From positions 24,726-88,725 of the forward strand of contig JAAEQC010000092.1 in the NCBI GenBank assembly GCA_024231905.1: a DNA stretch of 64,000 nucleotides, written 5' to 3'. The translations under genes were made by a program, and so were the position numbers. Source of the stretch: a bacterium. GTDB taxonomy: Bacteria; Krumholzibacteriota; Krumholzibacteriia; LZORAL124-64-63. Shown piece by piece: positions 22,589-32,339 of this stretch (the first letter of the stretch is position 1; each line of letters begins with the position of its first letter). The notes under the pieces were generated by a model. The model did no database searches, was not told the DNA's origin, and worked only from the letters and a program-made list of their open reading frames with translations.

Positions 22589-25500
22589 ATGCGGAAGACG
22601 ATACTCGTCCTATTGGCGATGGCGTTGCTGGCTACGCCCGCGCTGGCCCAGGATACCCTGCGGATCCATTACCACCGGTTCGATGACGCCTACGCCGGCT
22701 GGGGGATCCACCTGTGGAACGCCATCGAGTGGGAGGACGGCGGCGTCTTCTACATCGACGGCACACGCCACGACTGGAACAGCCCCTTGCTGCCCACGGG
22801 CACCGACGCCTACGGCGTCTACTGGGACATCGACATCGTCTATCCGGATCAGGAACTGGGCTTCATCATCCACAACGGGGCTACCAAGGATCCGGGCCCC
22901 GATCAGTTCTGGGACGACTACACCACCGAGAACGAGATATGGGTCCTCTCGGGCTTCGCCCAGATCTTCACCGCCGAGCCCAACCCGGACGTACGCCTCA
23001 TGTCCGCGGTCAGCGACGGCGCCAACGCCATCGCCCTCAACCTGGCGGTGACGGCCACGCTGGTGGACTCCTTCCATGTCTACAAGGACGGCGTGGAGGA
23101 GACGGTGACCGCGCGGGTGGTGACCACGCCCCAGCTGGTGACCCTCACCCTGCAGGATCCCGTCGACATCACCGCGCCCTACACGGTATACGACGGCGTG
23201 GGCGAGAACACCCTGGCGGTGCACCACGACTTCGACGACACGGAATACGTCTACGAAGGCGAGGACATGGGCGCGACCTACTCCGCCGCCGAGACCACAT
23301 TCAAGCTCTGGAGCCCCGTGGCCGAGACCGCCCGGGTGCGCATCTACGACAACGCCTGGGGCGACGACGACAGCGACGCCTACGACGAGTACATCCTCAC
23401 GCGACCGGACGCCACCGGCGTCATGGCGGTCACCGTACCTGGCGACCACGAGGGCCGCTGGTACCTCTTCGAGATGACCATCTACGGCGAGACCTGGCTC
23501 ACTCCCGACCTCTACGCCGTGGCCATGAGCAGCAACAGCCGCCGCAGCGCCATCGTCGACCTGGACAGCACCGACCCGCCGGGCTGGGCAGGCGACGCCT
23601 ACCCGGACTTCCCCACCCTCGAGTCGGTCATCTGGGAGGCCCACGTCCGCGACGTCACCACCAGCGAGTTCTGGGACGGCAGTGCTGCGGGCAAGCACAA
23701 GTTCACCGGCGTGGTGGAGACGGGCACGAGCCACCAGGGCCGTCCCACGGGCCTGGACCACGTGCTGGACCTGGGCGTGAACGTGGTGCAGATCCTGCCC
23801 ATGTACGACTTCTCCAGTGTGGACGAGAACAACCCCGATAGCCGCAACTGGGGCTACGATCCCTACATCTACAACACCCCCGAGGGCGGCTACTCCTCCG
23901 ATCCCGACGATCCCGGCGCCCGCATCACCGAGATGAAACAGATGATCCAGGGCTTCCACGACCAGGGCGTCAAGGTGGTCATGGACGTGGTCTACAACCA
24001 CACCCACAACGTGGGCCCCCAGGGCTCCACCTACGACGCCATGGTGCCCAAGTACTACTACCGCCTGGAGACCGACGGCAGCTACAGCAACGGCTCCGGC
24101 GTGGGCAACGAGGTGGCCACCGAGAAGGAGATGGCGCGCCGCTTCATCCTCCAGAGTTGCCTGTACTGGGTGCAGGAGTACCACATCGACGGCTTCCGCT
24201 TCGATCTCATGGGCCTGATCGACACGCCGCTCATGACCGAGATCACCGCCGCGGTGAAGGCCATCAATCCCCACGCCATCATCTACGGCGAACCCTGGGG
24301 CGGCTACGGCGGCACGATCCTCACGGGCAAGGGTGATCAGCGGGGCCTGGGCTTCGGCGTCTTCAACGACAACATCCGCAACGCCATCCGCGGCTCCACC
24401 GACGGCACCGACGCGGGCTACGCCATGGGGGACGTGGCCGATCGCGCGGCGGTCATCCGCGGTCTGGCCGGCGCCATCGACGACTTCACCGACGGGCCCA
24501 CCGAGACCATCAACTACATCTCCGCCCACGACAACTACACCTGGTGGGACAAGCTGGACTACCGCTGGAACCCCAACGAGACCCCGCCGCCCCACTACCC
24601 CGAGGCGACGCTGCAGCAGATGTCGCGCCTGGGGCTCTCCATGGTGCTGACGGCCCAGGGCGTGCCCTTCCTGCACGCGGGCAGCGAGTTCCTGCGCACC
24701 AAGCGCACGGGCGAGCCGGGCCAGGACGAGGAGTCCATCCGCAACAGCTACGCATCCAACGACGCGGTGAACAAGCTGGACTGGCAGCTCCGGGCCGACA
24801 ACGACGACATGGTCGAGTACATCAAGGGACTCATCGCCCTGCGGCATTTGCGCCACGAGTTCAAGCTGGGCACCGCCGACAGCATCCGCGCCCACCAGCA
24901 CTTCCTGACCGGACTGCCGACCACGGCCATCGCCTACACCCTCGACGACGTGACCCCCGGCGACGGCGCCGGCGACTGGCTGGTGATCCACAACGTGGAC
25001 TTCTCCGCGGTGGACGTGCCCCTGCCGGCGGGTCAGTGGGCCCAAGTGGTGGGTGGCACGGCCGCGGGCACCACGCCTTTCGCGACCCATATCAGCGCCG
25101 CGTCCGCACCCTCGAGCCTGTCGGTGCCGGCCCGCTCCACGGTTGTCCTCTACCAGGAGAGCGCCCCGACGCTGCAGTTGAACATCTTCCAGAACCCGAC
25201 CCTGGACGCCTACCTCCACCTGGCGGTGAACGACCGGTCCGAGTCGGTCGCCATGGTGGTGACGATCAACGGCACGGTCGTGCCCGTGACCAACCAGGCC
25301 ACCGGCAGCTGGTTCGGTTCCTACCTCATGGACGCTTCCGGCGAGTTGCGGATCAGCATCTCCAACACCGACGCGTCCATCGTGCGCCGGGTCGCCGCCT
25401 GCGCCCTGGGCGACGGCGCCGCGGCGTCCCTGGACGGGCGGGCGGTGCTGGTGCCGCCGGCGGGCCGTACGGCCGGCTGGCTGCTGGCGGTGGACAAGGC

Positions 25501-26005
25501 GGGTCGTCCGGAACTGGGCGACGACGCCTGGTCCTTCGGTACCGCGGCAGCGACCCTGCCCGGTGCGGTCCTGCGTGTCCAGGGTGTCGGCGTCATCGAG
25601 CGCCGCAGTGCCGGGAGCTGGACGGCGTTGCCCACCCGCGACCTGGGTGACGGCTGGCTCGAGGCGCCCGTGGACGCTCTGGGCGAGTTCCGGTTGAACA
25701 AGAGCAAGCTACCGGCGGCGGCGACGCGGCTGCTGGGCAACGTGCCCAATCCCTTCAACCCGTCCACCGAGATCCGTTTCGAGTTGGGAACGGCCGACGC
25801 CGGTCGCTCCCTGGATCTGGCCATCTTCGACCTGCGCGGCCGCCTGGTCCGCACCCTGCGCACGGGCGCCCTGGCCGCCGGCTACCAGACGGTGACCTGG
25901 GACGGACGCGACACGGCCGGCAACGCCACGGCGGCAGGCGTGTATTTCTATCGGCTCACGACCCAGGCAGGCGACCTCACGGGCCGCATGCTGATGATCA
26001 AGTAG
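22589..26005 (+). CDS. Secreted type I pullulanase
   Basis: 1138 residues. A signal peptide ends ATPALA. An N-terminal CBM41-like module (LRIHYHRFDDAYAGWGIHLW), a middle CBM48-like beta domain (about 230-310) and the GH13 barrel follow. The barrel has the pullulanase motif NWGYDP (about 420), region I VVYNHTHN (467), region II GFRFDLMG with the nucleophile Asp (535), region III GEPWGG with Glu (567) and region IV SAHDN (645). It cuts alpha-1,6 branches of starch and pullulan. The C-terminal ~90 residues form a FlgD-like sorting domain (NVPNPFNPSTEIRF...GVYFYRL) that suggests export and surface attachment or secretion. Start ATG 22589 follows GGAGG. Confidence 0.93.
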   Translation: MRKTILVLLAMALLATPALAQDTLRIHYHRFDDAYAGWGIHLWNAIEWEDGGVFYIDGTRHDWNSPLLPTGTDAYGVYWDIDIVYPDQELGFIIHNGATKDPGPDQFWDDYTTENEIWVLSGFAQIFTAEPNPDVRLMSAVSDGANAIALNLAVTATLVDSFHVYKDGVEETVTARVVTTPQLVTLTLQDPVDITAPYTVYDGVGENTLAVHHDFDDTEYVYEGEDMGATYSAAETTFKLWSPVAETARVRIYDNAWGDDDSDAYDEYILTRPDATGVMAVTVPGDHEGRWYLFEMTIYGETWLTPDLYAVAMSSNSRRSAIVDLDSTDPPGWAGDAYPDFPTLESVIWEAHVRDVTTSEFWDGSAAGKHKFTGVVETGTSHQGRPTGLDHVLDLGVNVVQILPMYDFSSVDENNPDSRNWGYDPYIYNTPEGGYSSDPDDPGARITEMKQMIQGFHDQGVKVVMDVVYNHTHNVGPQGSTYDAMVPKYYYRLETDGSYSNGSGVGNEVATEKEMARRFILQSCLYWVQEYHIDGFRFDLMGLIDTPLMTEITAAVKAINPHAIIYGEPWGGYGGTILTGKGDQRGLGFGVFNDNIRNAIRGSTDGTDAGYAMGDVADRAAVIRGLAGAIDDFTDGPTETINYISAHDNYTWWDKLDYRWNPNETPPPHYPEATLQQMSRLGLSMVLTAQGVPFLHAGSEFLRTKRTGEPGQDEESIRNSYASNDAVNKLDWQLRADNDDMVEYIKGLIALRHLRHEFKLGTADSIRAHQHFLTGLPTTAIAYTLDDVTPGDGAGDWLVIHNVDFSAVDVPLPAGQWAQVVGGTAAGTTPFATHISAASAPSSLSVPARSTVVLYQESAPTLQLNIFQNPTLDAYLHLAVNDRSESVAMVVTINGTVVPVTNQATGSWFGSYLMDASGELRISISNTDASIVRRVAACALGDGAAASLDGRAVLVPPAGRTAGWLLAVDKAGRPELGDDAWSFGTAAATLPGAVLRVQGVGVIERRSAGSWTALPTRDLGDGWLEAPVDALGEFRLNKSKLPAAATRLLGNVPNPFNPSTEIRFELGTADAGRSLDLAIFDLRGRLVRTLRTGALAAGYQTVTWDGRDTAGNATAAGVYFYRLTTQAGDLTGRMLMIK

Positions 26006-26015
26006 GAGGACGGCC

Positions 26016-26618
26016 ATGAAGACCCTGACCCACGTGATCCTCATCGCAGCGCTGGCCCTGGCTGTCGGCTGCGGCGGCGACAGCGGCGGCGGTCCGACCA
26101 CGCCGCCCGTGACCGACGCCGCCATTCTCAGCCTGGGCTGGACCGCCTACGGCAACGACGATCCGATCGAGGCGGAAGAACAGTTCCGCAAACTGCTGGA
26201 CCGCGGCAAGCTCCTGGCCGAGGCGCACGACGGCCTGGGCTGGATGTTCAGCAGCGAGAACGAGCCCGACTCGGCCGCCGTCCACTTCGCCGCGGCGGTG
26301 GCCGAGGGCGCCGACGCCCTGCCCATCGGCGACCAGACCCGCGCCGGCCAGGCCTTCGCGGCCAGCGCCCAAGGCCAGCACCAGGCCAGCCTCGACGCGG
26401 CGGCCGAGGTGGCTGCCGGTTGGGTGTTCACCCATGACACCACCATCGATTACGACGACGTGATCGTGGTCCGCGCCGTGTCCCATTACGCCCTGGCCGG
26501 TTTCGAAGCGGCTCTGGCCGCGGTGCAGGAATTGGAACCCGGCTTCACCGCCGACGTGGGCACCGTGGATGGCCGCGGTCTCCTGGCCGCGAAGATCGAG
26601 GAACTGATCGCCGGTTGA
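26016..26618 (+). CDS. TPR-like lipoprotein
   Basis: 200 residues. A lipoprotein signal ends LALAVGCGG (Cys about 19), then a short Gly/Pro spacer and helix pairs resembling tetratricopeptide repeats (AILSLGWTAYGNDDPIEAEEQFRKLL; LAEAHDGLGWMFSSENEPDSAAVHFAAA). It may serve as an adaptor beside the secreted amylases. It lies 10 bp after pullulanase and 25 bp before an amylase gene, so it is surely in the same transcript. Substrate or partner unknown. Confidence 0.75.
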   Translation: MKTLTHVILIAALALAVGCGGDSGGGPTTPPVTDAAILSLGWTAYGNDDPIEAEEQFRKLLDRGKLLAEAHDGLGWMFSSENEPDSAAVHFAAAVAEGADALPIGDQTRAGQAFAASAQGQHQASLDAAAEVAAGWVFTHDTTIDYDDVIVVRAVSHYALAGFEAALAAVQELEPGFTADVGTVDGRGLLAAKIEELIAG

Positions 26619-26643
26619 ACGGCGGTCCGGGAAGGATACCGAC

Positions 26644-28341
26644 ATGCGACGTGGATTCGTCGGGAGCACCGTGCCGGTTCTCGCGCTCCTGGGCTTCGCA
26701 CTCCTGCTCGCGGGCTGTGACAAGCAGGAGGGCAACGCACCTCCACCGGCCCCGGTCACGGGCGGCGGCGACCTGCAGGCCCAGGGCCCGACCCACTGGT
26801 GGAACGACCAGGTCTTCTACGAGGTCTTCGTCCGCAGCTTCCACGACAGTGACGGCGACGGCTTCGGCGACCTGCAGGGCCTCATCGGCAAGCTCGATTA
26901 CCTGAACGACGGCGACCCGCAGACGACCGACGACCTGGGCGTCACCGCCCTGTGGCTCATGCCCGTCGCCGAGTCGCCCAGCTACCATGGCTACGACGCC
27001 ACGGACTACCGCCGGATCGAGCCGGACTACGGGACCAACGCCGATTTCCAGCAGCTCATGAGCGAAGCCCATGCCCGCGGCATGATGGTCATCGTCGACT
27101 ACGTCATGAACCACTGCAGCAACAGCCATCCCTGGTTCACGGCGTCGGAGGCCAACGACCCGACCTACGCCGACTGGTTCGACTGGCGGGGCGACAACCC
27201 GGGATGGCAGCAGCCCTGGGGTGGGGGATCGGTCTGGCACGGCGGCGACCGCGGCTACTACTACGGCGTATTCTGGAGCGGCATGCCCGACCTGAACTAC
27301 GCCAACCCGGCCGTGGAAGCCGAGATGTTCGACACGGCCACCTGGTGGCTGCAGGACATGGGCGCCGACGGCTTCCGCCTGGACGCCGTCAAGTACCTCA
27401 TGGAGGACGGGGCGGTCATCGATAACGCGCCGTCCACCTTCTCCTTCTGGAGCCGCTTCCGCGCCCACCTGGATGTGGTTGCGCCCGATGCCGTCCTGGT
27501 GGGAGAGGCCTGGGACAACACCTCTGTGGTGCTCCAGTACATCGACGCCGGTCTGCACACCTGCTTCGAGTTCGACCTGGCCGAGTCCATGCTCGTAGCC
27601 GCGGGCACCGGCAGTCCGGGCGACCTGGCCGCCAAGATCGAGACCGTTGCCAACGGCTACCCCTTCCAGCAGTACTGCACCTTCCTGACCAACCACGACC
27701 AGAACCGGGTCTTCGACCGTCTGGGCCGCAGCGAAGGCGCCAACAAGATCGCGGCAGCCATCCTGCTCACGGCGCCGGGCGTGCCCTTCCTCTACTACGG
27801 CGAGGAAGTGGGCATGGTGGGCTACGGCCGACACGAGAACATCCGCACGCCCATGCAGTGGACTCCGGGCGCCAACGCGGGCTTCACCACCGGTTCGCCC
27901 TGGAACACCATCAGTACCAACTACGCCCTGTGGAACGTGGAGACCCTGGCCTCCGACCCCAACTCCCTGTGGAACACCTACCGCGCCCTGGTCCAGGCGC
28001 GGGCGGCCTCGGTGGCCCTCCGCCGGGGCACTTACCACGCTCTCGAGGCCAGCAACGGCGCCGTCTACGCCTTCCTGCGCCGCTACCTCGGCTCCGGGTA
28101 CGACGACGCGGTGATCGCCGTTCACAACCTGGGCAGCGGCACGGTGGCCGGTTTCTCCCTGTCGGTGGACGAAAGCCAACTTTCGCCGGGCCTGTACACC
28201 GCCACCGACCTGGTCGGCGGCGCGGACCTGGGGAGCCTCGCGGTGGCAAAAGACGGCGCCATATCGGGCTGGTCCCCGGTCGCCCACCTGGCGGGCTACG
28301 GCAGCCTGTTGGTGAATCTGGTACCTGCGGGCGGCAAATAA
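26644..28341 (+). CDS. GH13 alpha-amylase lipoprotein
   Basis: 565 residues. The signal ends ALLLAGC (lipid-anchored Cys about 22). The catalytic barrel starts at WWNDQVFYEVFVRSF. Region I is VDYVMNHCSNSHPWF (about 153), region II GFRLDAVKYL (about 243, nucleophile Asp), region III LVGEAWD (about 285, acid/base Glu) and region IV FLTNHDQNR (about 350). The sequence style (YEVFVRSFxDSDGDGxGD) is that of alpha-glucosidase or amylase enzymes acting on maltodextrins. A C-terminal beta domain follows. It works on the outer or inner face of the envelope next to the pullulanase and the ABC importer. Confidence 0.92.
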   Translation: MRRGFVGSTVPVLALLGFALLLAGCDKQEGNAPPPAPVTGGGDLQAQGPTHWWNDQVFYEVFVRSFHDSDGDGFGDLQGLIGKLDYLNDGDPQTTDDLGVTALWLMPVAESPSYHGYDATDYRRIEPDYGTNADFQQLMSEAHARGMMVIVDYVMNHCSNSHPWFTASEANDPTYADWFDWRGDNPGWQQPWGGGSVWHGGDRGYYYGVFWSGMPDLNYANPAVEAEMFDTATWWLQDMGADGFRLDAVKYLMEDGAVIDNAPSTFSFWSRFRAHLDVVAPDAVLVGEAWDNTSVVLQYIDAGLHTCFEFDLAESMLVAAGTGSPGDLAAKIETVANGYPFQQYCTFLTNHDQNRVFDRLGRSEGANKIAAAILLTAPGVPFLYYGEEVGMVGYGRHENIRTPMQWTPGANAGFTTGSPWNTISTNYALWNVETLASDPNSLWNTYRALVQARAASVALRRGTYHALEASNGAVYAFLRRYLGSGYDDAVIAVHNLGSGTVAGFSLSVDESQLSPGLYTATDLVGGADLGSLAVAKDGAISGWSPVAHLAGYGSLLVNLVPAGGK

Positions 28342-28371
28342 AACATTGCAATATGGTCGGTTAGAGGTTCC

Positions 28372-28400
28372 TTGACCGCGTCCGGTCCTTGGCGGATACT
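28372..28400 (+). promoter_or_regulatory. Internal promoter of the starch locus
   Basis: TTGACC (28372-28377), 17 bp, GATACT (28395-28400), in the 109-bp gap between two amylase genes. The start point near 28407 supports ATG 28451 rather than the earlier in-frame ATG at 28406. Confidence 0.55.
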
Positions 28401-28450
28401 CGACGATGCTGGCGCGGGGACCGTCCCGACCGCCGCAGCACGGAGATGAT

Positions 28451-29992
28451 ATGAGGCTGATGCCCGGAAGACTCACCGCCCTCGCCGCCACCTTCGCCTT
28501 CGCCTGCGCGCTCCTGGCCGGTTGCGCCGCCCAGGGACCGCCAGCCGCCGTCCATGCGCCCCCGCCCGGTCCGGCGCGGGTCGTGCCCCAGGTCGATTGG
28601 GACGACGCCGTCCTCTACTTCGTCATCCTCGACCGCTTCGCCGACGGCGACCCGTCCAACAACGAGCAGAACGACCCGGAGCCCGGGAGTGTCGGCAGCT
28701 TCCACGGAGGCGACCTGGCCGGCCTGATCGCGAATCTGGACGAGATCGCCGGCCTGGGGGCCACGGCCCTCTGGATCACCCCGGTCCAGCAACAGATCCC
28801 CGGCTTCGTCTCGGGGGCCGGTTTCTTCGACTGGGGTTACCACGGCTACTGGGCCGACGACTTCCACGCCATCGATCCGCGCTTCGGAACGGAGGAACAA
28901 CTGAAGGAACTGGTGGACCAGGCCCACGCCCGGGGCCTGAAGGTCCTGCTCGACGTGGTCTACAATCACTGCGGCTACGACTCCCACTACATCTTCGACA
29001 AGGGCCGTGACTGGCTCCGCTTCGGCAGCCACTGCGGCGACGACGACCTGACCAGCTGCCTGGCCGGCCTGCCCGACTTCAAGACCGACAATCCGGAGGT
29101 CAGAGAGTACCTGCTGGAGGCCCACCTGGGCCTGGCCGCGCGCACGGGCATCGACGGCTTCCGCCTGGACACGGTCAAGCACGTGGAGCACGACTTCTGG
29201 CGCCTGCACCGGGAGCGTTCCCGGGCCGAACTGGGCCCGGATTTCTTCCTCCTGGGCGAGGTGTGGGGCGGCGACAACCGGGTCCTCGATCCCTGGTTCG
29301 AGCCCGACGAGATGGACGCCGGATTCGACTTCGGGTTCCAGGGCAGCACCGTGGGCTGGGTCCTGGGCCGGGGGCGCCCCATCGCCTACGACCGCTACCT
29401 GCAGCGGCGTGAAGAGGTCCGCGAAGGCCACTACCTGTCCCACTACCTGTCCAGCCACGACACGGATGGGGCCCTGTTCACCCTGAACGGCAATCGCGAA
29501 CTGTTCCGGTTGGCGGTGGGCCTGCAGATGACCGCCGCGGGGATTCCCTGCATCTACTACGGCGAGGAAGTGGCCCGGACCGGCGGTACCTGGCCCGACA
29601 ACCGCAGCGATATGCCCTGGGGCGGGCGGGACCTGGCGCCGGGCGCGGGTGTGGCCCGCGACGAGGGCATGCGGCAGTGGTACCGGCAACTCATCGCCCT
29701 GCGCCGCGCCCATCCGGCCCTGCGCCGGGGCGAGCGGCAAGGACTCGATTTCGGCCAGGACCACTTCGTCTTCATGCGCTTTGACGCCCAGAGCGGCGAC
29801 CGCCTGCTGGTGGCGGTCAATCGGTCCGAACAGGTGTGCGCGACGGAAGTGGAACTGCCCGCCGGGTGGCCGACGGTCCCGGTCGTCCCGATGGTCGACC
29901 TCCTGGACGGAGCACACTTCGCGCCCGAAGAAGGCAAACTCGCGGTGACGATACCGGCGCGGGGATTGCGGATCCTCGCGGCCGAACAGTAG
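28451..29992 (+). CDS. GH13 alpha-amylase lipoprotein (cyclomaltodextrinase-like)
   Basis: 513 residues. A lipoprotein signal ends LLAGCAA (Cys about 25). The barrel opens with [17 protein letters not shown]. Region I is [12 protein letters not shown] (about 165), region [14 protein letters not shown] (about 236), region [11 protein letters not shown] (about 270) and region [11 protein letters not shown] (about 333). The extra [14 protein letters not shown] segment resembles cyclodextrin-degrading or glucanotransferase relatives, so the exact product is open. It ends 28 bp before the importer ATPase gene, so digestion and uptake are linked. Confidence 0.9.
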   Translation: MRLMPGRLTALAATFAFACALLAGCAAQGPPAAVHAPPPGPARVVPQVDWDDAVLYFVILDRFADGDPSNNEQNDPEPGSVGSFHGGDLAGLIANLDEIAGLGATALWITPVQQQIPGFVSGAGFFDWGYHGYWADDFHAIDPRFGTEEQLKELVDQAHARGLKVLLDVVYNHCGYDSHYIFDKGRDWLRFGSHCGDDDLTSCLAGLPDFKTDNPEVREYLLEAHLGLAARTGIDGFRLDTVKHVEHDFWRLHRERSRAELGPDFFLLGEVWGGDNRVLDPWFEPDEMDAGFDFGFQGSTVGWVLGRGRPIAYDRYLQRREEVREGHYLSHYLSSHDTDGALFTLNGNRELFRLAVGLQMTAAGIPCIYYGEEVARTGGTWPDNRSDMPWGGRDLAPGAGVARDEGMRQWYRQLIALRRAHPALRRGERQGLDFGQDHFVFMRFDAQSGDRLLVAVNRSEQVCATEVELPAGWPTVPVVPMVDLLDGAHFAPEEGKLAVTIPARGLRILAAEQ

Positions 29993-30020
29993 CGGCCACG
30001 GCCGCGGGAGGAGTAACGCC

Positions 30021-31121
30021 TTGGCGCAAGTCGTCCTACAAGGTGTGAAGAAGTGCTACGATGACGTGGAGGTCATCGAGCGGCTCGACCTGGAGATTCG
30101 CGAGGGCGAGTTCATGGTGCTCGTGGGCCCCTCCGGCTGCGGCAAGAGCACGGCCCTGCGCATGATCGCGGGTCTGGAGGAGATTACCGCCGGCGAGATC
30201 GTCATCGGGGACCGGGTCGTCAACGAGCTGCACCCCAAGGACCGCGACATCGCCATGGTCTTCCAGAGCTACGCCCTGTACCCCCACATGACCGTGCGCG
30301 AGAACATGGACTTCGGCCTGCGCATCCAGAAGATGGACCGGGCCGAGATCGACCGACGCGTGAACGATGCGGCCCGCATCCTGGGCATCGAGGAATACCT
30401 GGATCGCCGTCCCCGCCAACTGTCCGGCGGCCAGCGCCAGCGGGTGGCCGTGGGCCGGGCCATCGTACGCCAGCCCTCGGTCTTCCTCTTCGACGAGCCG
30501 CTCTCGAACCTGGACGCCAAGCTGCGCGTGCAGATGCGGGCCGAGATCACCGGTCTGCAGCGCCGCCTGGGCACGACCACCGTCTATGTGACCCACGACC
30601 AGGTGGAGGCCATGACCATGGGCCACCGCATCGCCGTCCTCAAGGACGGGGACCTGCAGCAGGTGGGCACCCCCCTGGAACTCTACGAATCTCCGGCCAA
30701 TCTCTTCGTGGCCCGCTTCATCGGCACGCCGCCCATGAATTTCCTGCCCGGCCGCGTGGCCGGGGACGGAGCGCAGATCGTGTCCGAGGACTACGGATTC
30801 GACCTGCCGGCGCCTCTGCGGGCGGCGGTCCGGGGCCGGGACGGAGCCGAGGTGCTGGTTGGCGTGCGGCCCGAGAATCTGCGCGGCGACCGCCGAGAGG
30901 GCGTGGGCGCCACGACGACCCTGCGCTTCCAGGTCACGCTGCTGGAAACCCTGGGGCACGAGGTCCAGGCCCACGGCCGGTTGGCCGGCCATGAACTCGT
31001 GGCCAAGTTCCAGCCCCACAACACGCCCGAGATCGATTCCGAGGTCGAGCTCCATCTCGAACTGGACCACCTGCACCTCTTCGACGCCGCCACCGAGTTG
31101 CGGCTCAGCGAAGGAGAATAA
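30021..31121 (+). CDS. malK: Maltodextrin ABC transporter ATPase (MalK/MsmK type)
   Basis: 366 residues. Walker [10 protein letters not shown] (about 37), Q-loop [13 protein letters not shown], signature [15 protein letters not shown] (about 134), Walker [13 protein letters not shown] (about 153) and switch His in VTHDQVEAM. The C-terminal ~120 residues are the MalK-type regulatory OB/TOBE domain. It powers import through the MalF/MalG pair encoded downstream. Start TTG 30021 follows GGAGGAG by eight bases. The next gene follows two bases after the stop. Confidence 0.93.
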   Translation: MAQVVLQGVKKCYDDVEVIERLDLEIREGEFMVLVGPSGCGKSTALRMIAGLEEITAGEIVIGDRVVNELHPKDRDIAMVFQSYALYPHMTVRENMDFGLRIQKMDRAEIDRRVNDAARILGIEEYLDRRPRQLSGGQRQRVAVGRAIVRQPSVFLFDEPLSNLDAKLRVQMRAEITGLQRRLGTTTVYVTHDQVEAMTMGHRIAVLKDGDLQQVGTPLELYESPANLFVARFIGTPPMNFLPGRVAGDGAQIVSEDYGFDLPAPLRAAVRGRDGAEVLVGVRPENLRGDRREGVGATTTLRFQVTLLETLGHEVQAHGRLAGHELVAKFQPHNTPEIDSEVELHLELDHLHLFDAATELRLSEGE

Positions 31122-31123
31122 CG

Positions 31124-32338
31124 ATGAACAAGCGGATCACCTGGCTCGCACTCGCGGTCTTCGCCACCGTGGTCGCGCCCTGCCTGGCCCTGGCCCAGAC
31201 CCAGATCGTGGTCTGGCACGCCTACCGCGGCAAGGAGAAGGTGGCCTTCGAACAGGTCGTCGCCGATTTCAACGCCGGCGGCCACGACTTCACGGTCAAG
31301 ACCCTGGGTGTGCCCTACGACGCCTATGCCGACAAGATCACCGCTGCGGTGCCGCGGGGGAAGGGACCCGACGTCTTCATCTACGCCCAGGACCGTCTCG
31401 GCGGCTGGGTGGAAGCCGGAGGCACCATCGAGCCCATCGACTTCTACATCGACGAGGAGATGACCGGCGCCTTCATCCCTGCCACCATGGAAGCGATGAC
31501 CTATCAGGGCAACGTTTACGGCCTGCCGGTGAACTTCAAGGTCCTGACCATGATCTACAACAAGGCCCTGGTCACCACGCCGCCCGCCACCAGCAGTGAA
31601 CTCGTGGCCACCGCCAAGGGCCTGACCGACGCCGGTGCCGGCAAGTTCGGCCTGGCCTACAACTTCGGCGACTTCTACTACCACAGCGCGTTGATGAATG
31701 CCTTCGGCGGCAACGTCTTCGCCGGCAGCAACCAGCCCCTGGTGAACAAGCCCGAGAACATCGCATCGGTCGAGTTGATGATGGAGTGGTTCGACGTCCA
31801 CGGCATCCTGCCCGCCGAGCCCAGCAGCACCCTCATCACCACGCTCTTCAACAAGGGCGACGCGGCCATGGTCTTTTCCGGCCCCTGGTTCCTCTCGGAG
31901 ATCGCCGACGGCGTCGATTACGGCCTGGCCGTCCTGCCCACCATCGACGAGGCCGGCGGCGCGCCCATGGCTCCCTGGATGACCGTGGAAGGCGCCTACA
32001 TCGCGGCACCGAGCGAGCACAAGGACGAGGCCTTCGCCTTCGTGCAGCACCTGACCGGCGTGGAGGCGGGCCGGGTCATGGCTCTCGGCGGCCGCCAGAC
32101 GCCGGCCAACATGGCCGTCTACGAGGACGCCGAGGTGGCTGCGGACCCGGTTCTGGCCGCTTTCCGCGAGCAGGTCGAGGTGGCCTGTCCCATGCCCAAC
32201 TACGCGGAGATGACCATGGTGTGGTCGCCCGTGACCACGGCCATGAACGCCGTCGTGCGCAAGGCCTCCTCGCCCCAGGCGGCCTTCGACGCCGCCCAGG
32301 AGGATGTGGAGGAACGGGTCAAGAGCCTGAGGAAGTAG
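31124..32338 (+). CDS. malE: Maltodextrin-binding protein (MalE type)
   Basis: 404 residues. A signal peptide ends PCLALA, then QTQIVVWHAYRGKEKVAFEQV, the usual start of family 1 solute-binding proteins. KGPDVFIYAQDRLGGWVEAG and VYGLPVNFKVLTMIYNKALV are the two-lobe hinge/ligand segments seen in MalE. The protein lacks the lipobox Cys, so it is freely periplasmic, as expected for a diderm. Located between the ATPase and the permeases in one operon. Confidence 0.92.
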   Translation: MNKRITWLALAVFATVVAPCLALAQTQIVVWHAYRGKEKVAFEQVVADFNAGGHDFTVKTLGVPYDAYADKITAAVPRGKGPDVFIYAQDRLGGWVEAGGTIEPIDFYIDEEMTGAFIPATMEAMTYQGNVYGLPVNFKVLTMIYNKALVTTPPATSSELVATAKGLTDAGAGKFGLAYNFGDFYYHSALMNAFGGNVFAGSNQPLVNKPENIASVELMMEWFDVHGILPAEPSSTLITTLFNKGDAAMVFSGPWFLSEIADGVDYGLAVLPTIDEAGGAPMAPWMTVEGAYIAAPSEHKDEAFAFVQHLTGVEAGRVMALGGRQTPANMAVYEDAEVAADPVLAAFREQVEVACPMPNYAEMTMVWSPVTTAMNAVVRKASSPQAAFDAAQEDVEERVKSLRK

Positions 32339-32339
32339 C

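Noticed and set aside
22610..25219. 869-codon open frame on the - strand opposite the pullulanase
   Set aside because: Composition (His, Val, Gly, Arg rich) is that of the complement of a G+C-rich gene; the + strand has clear catalytic motifs and a signal peptide.
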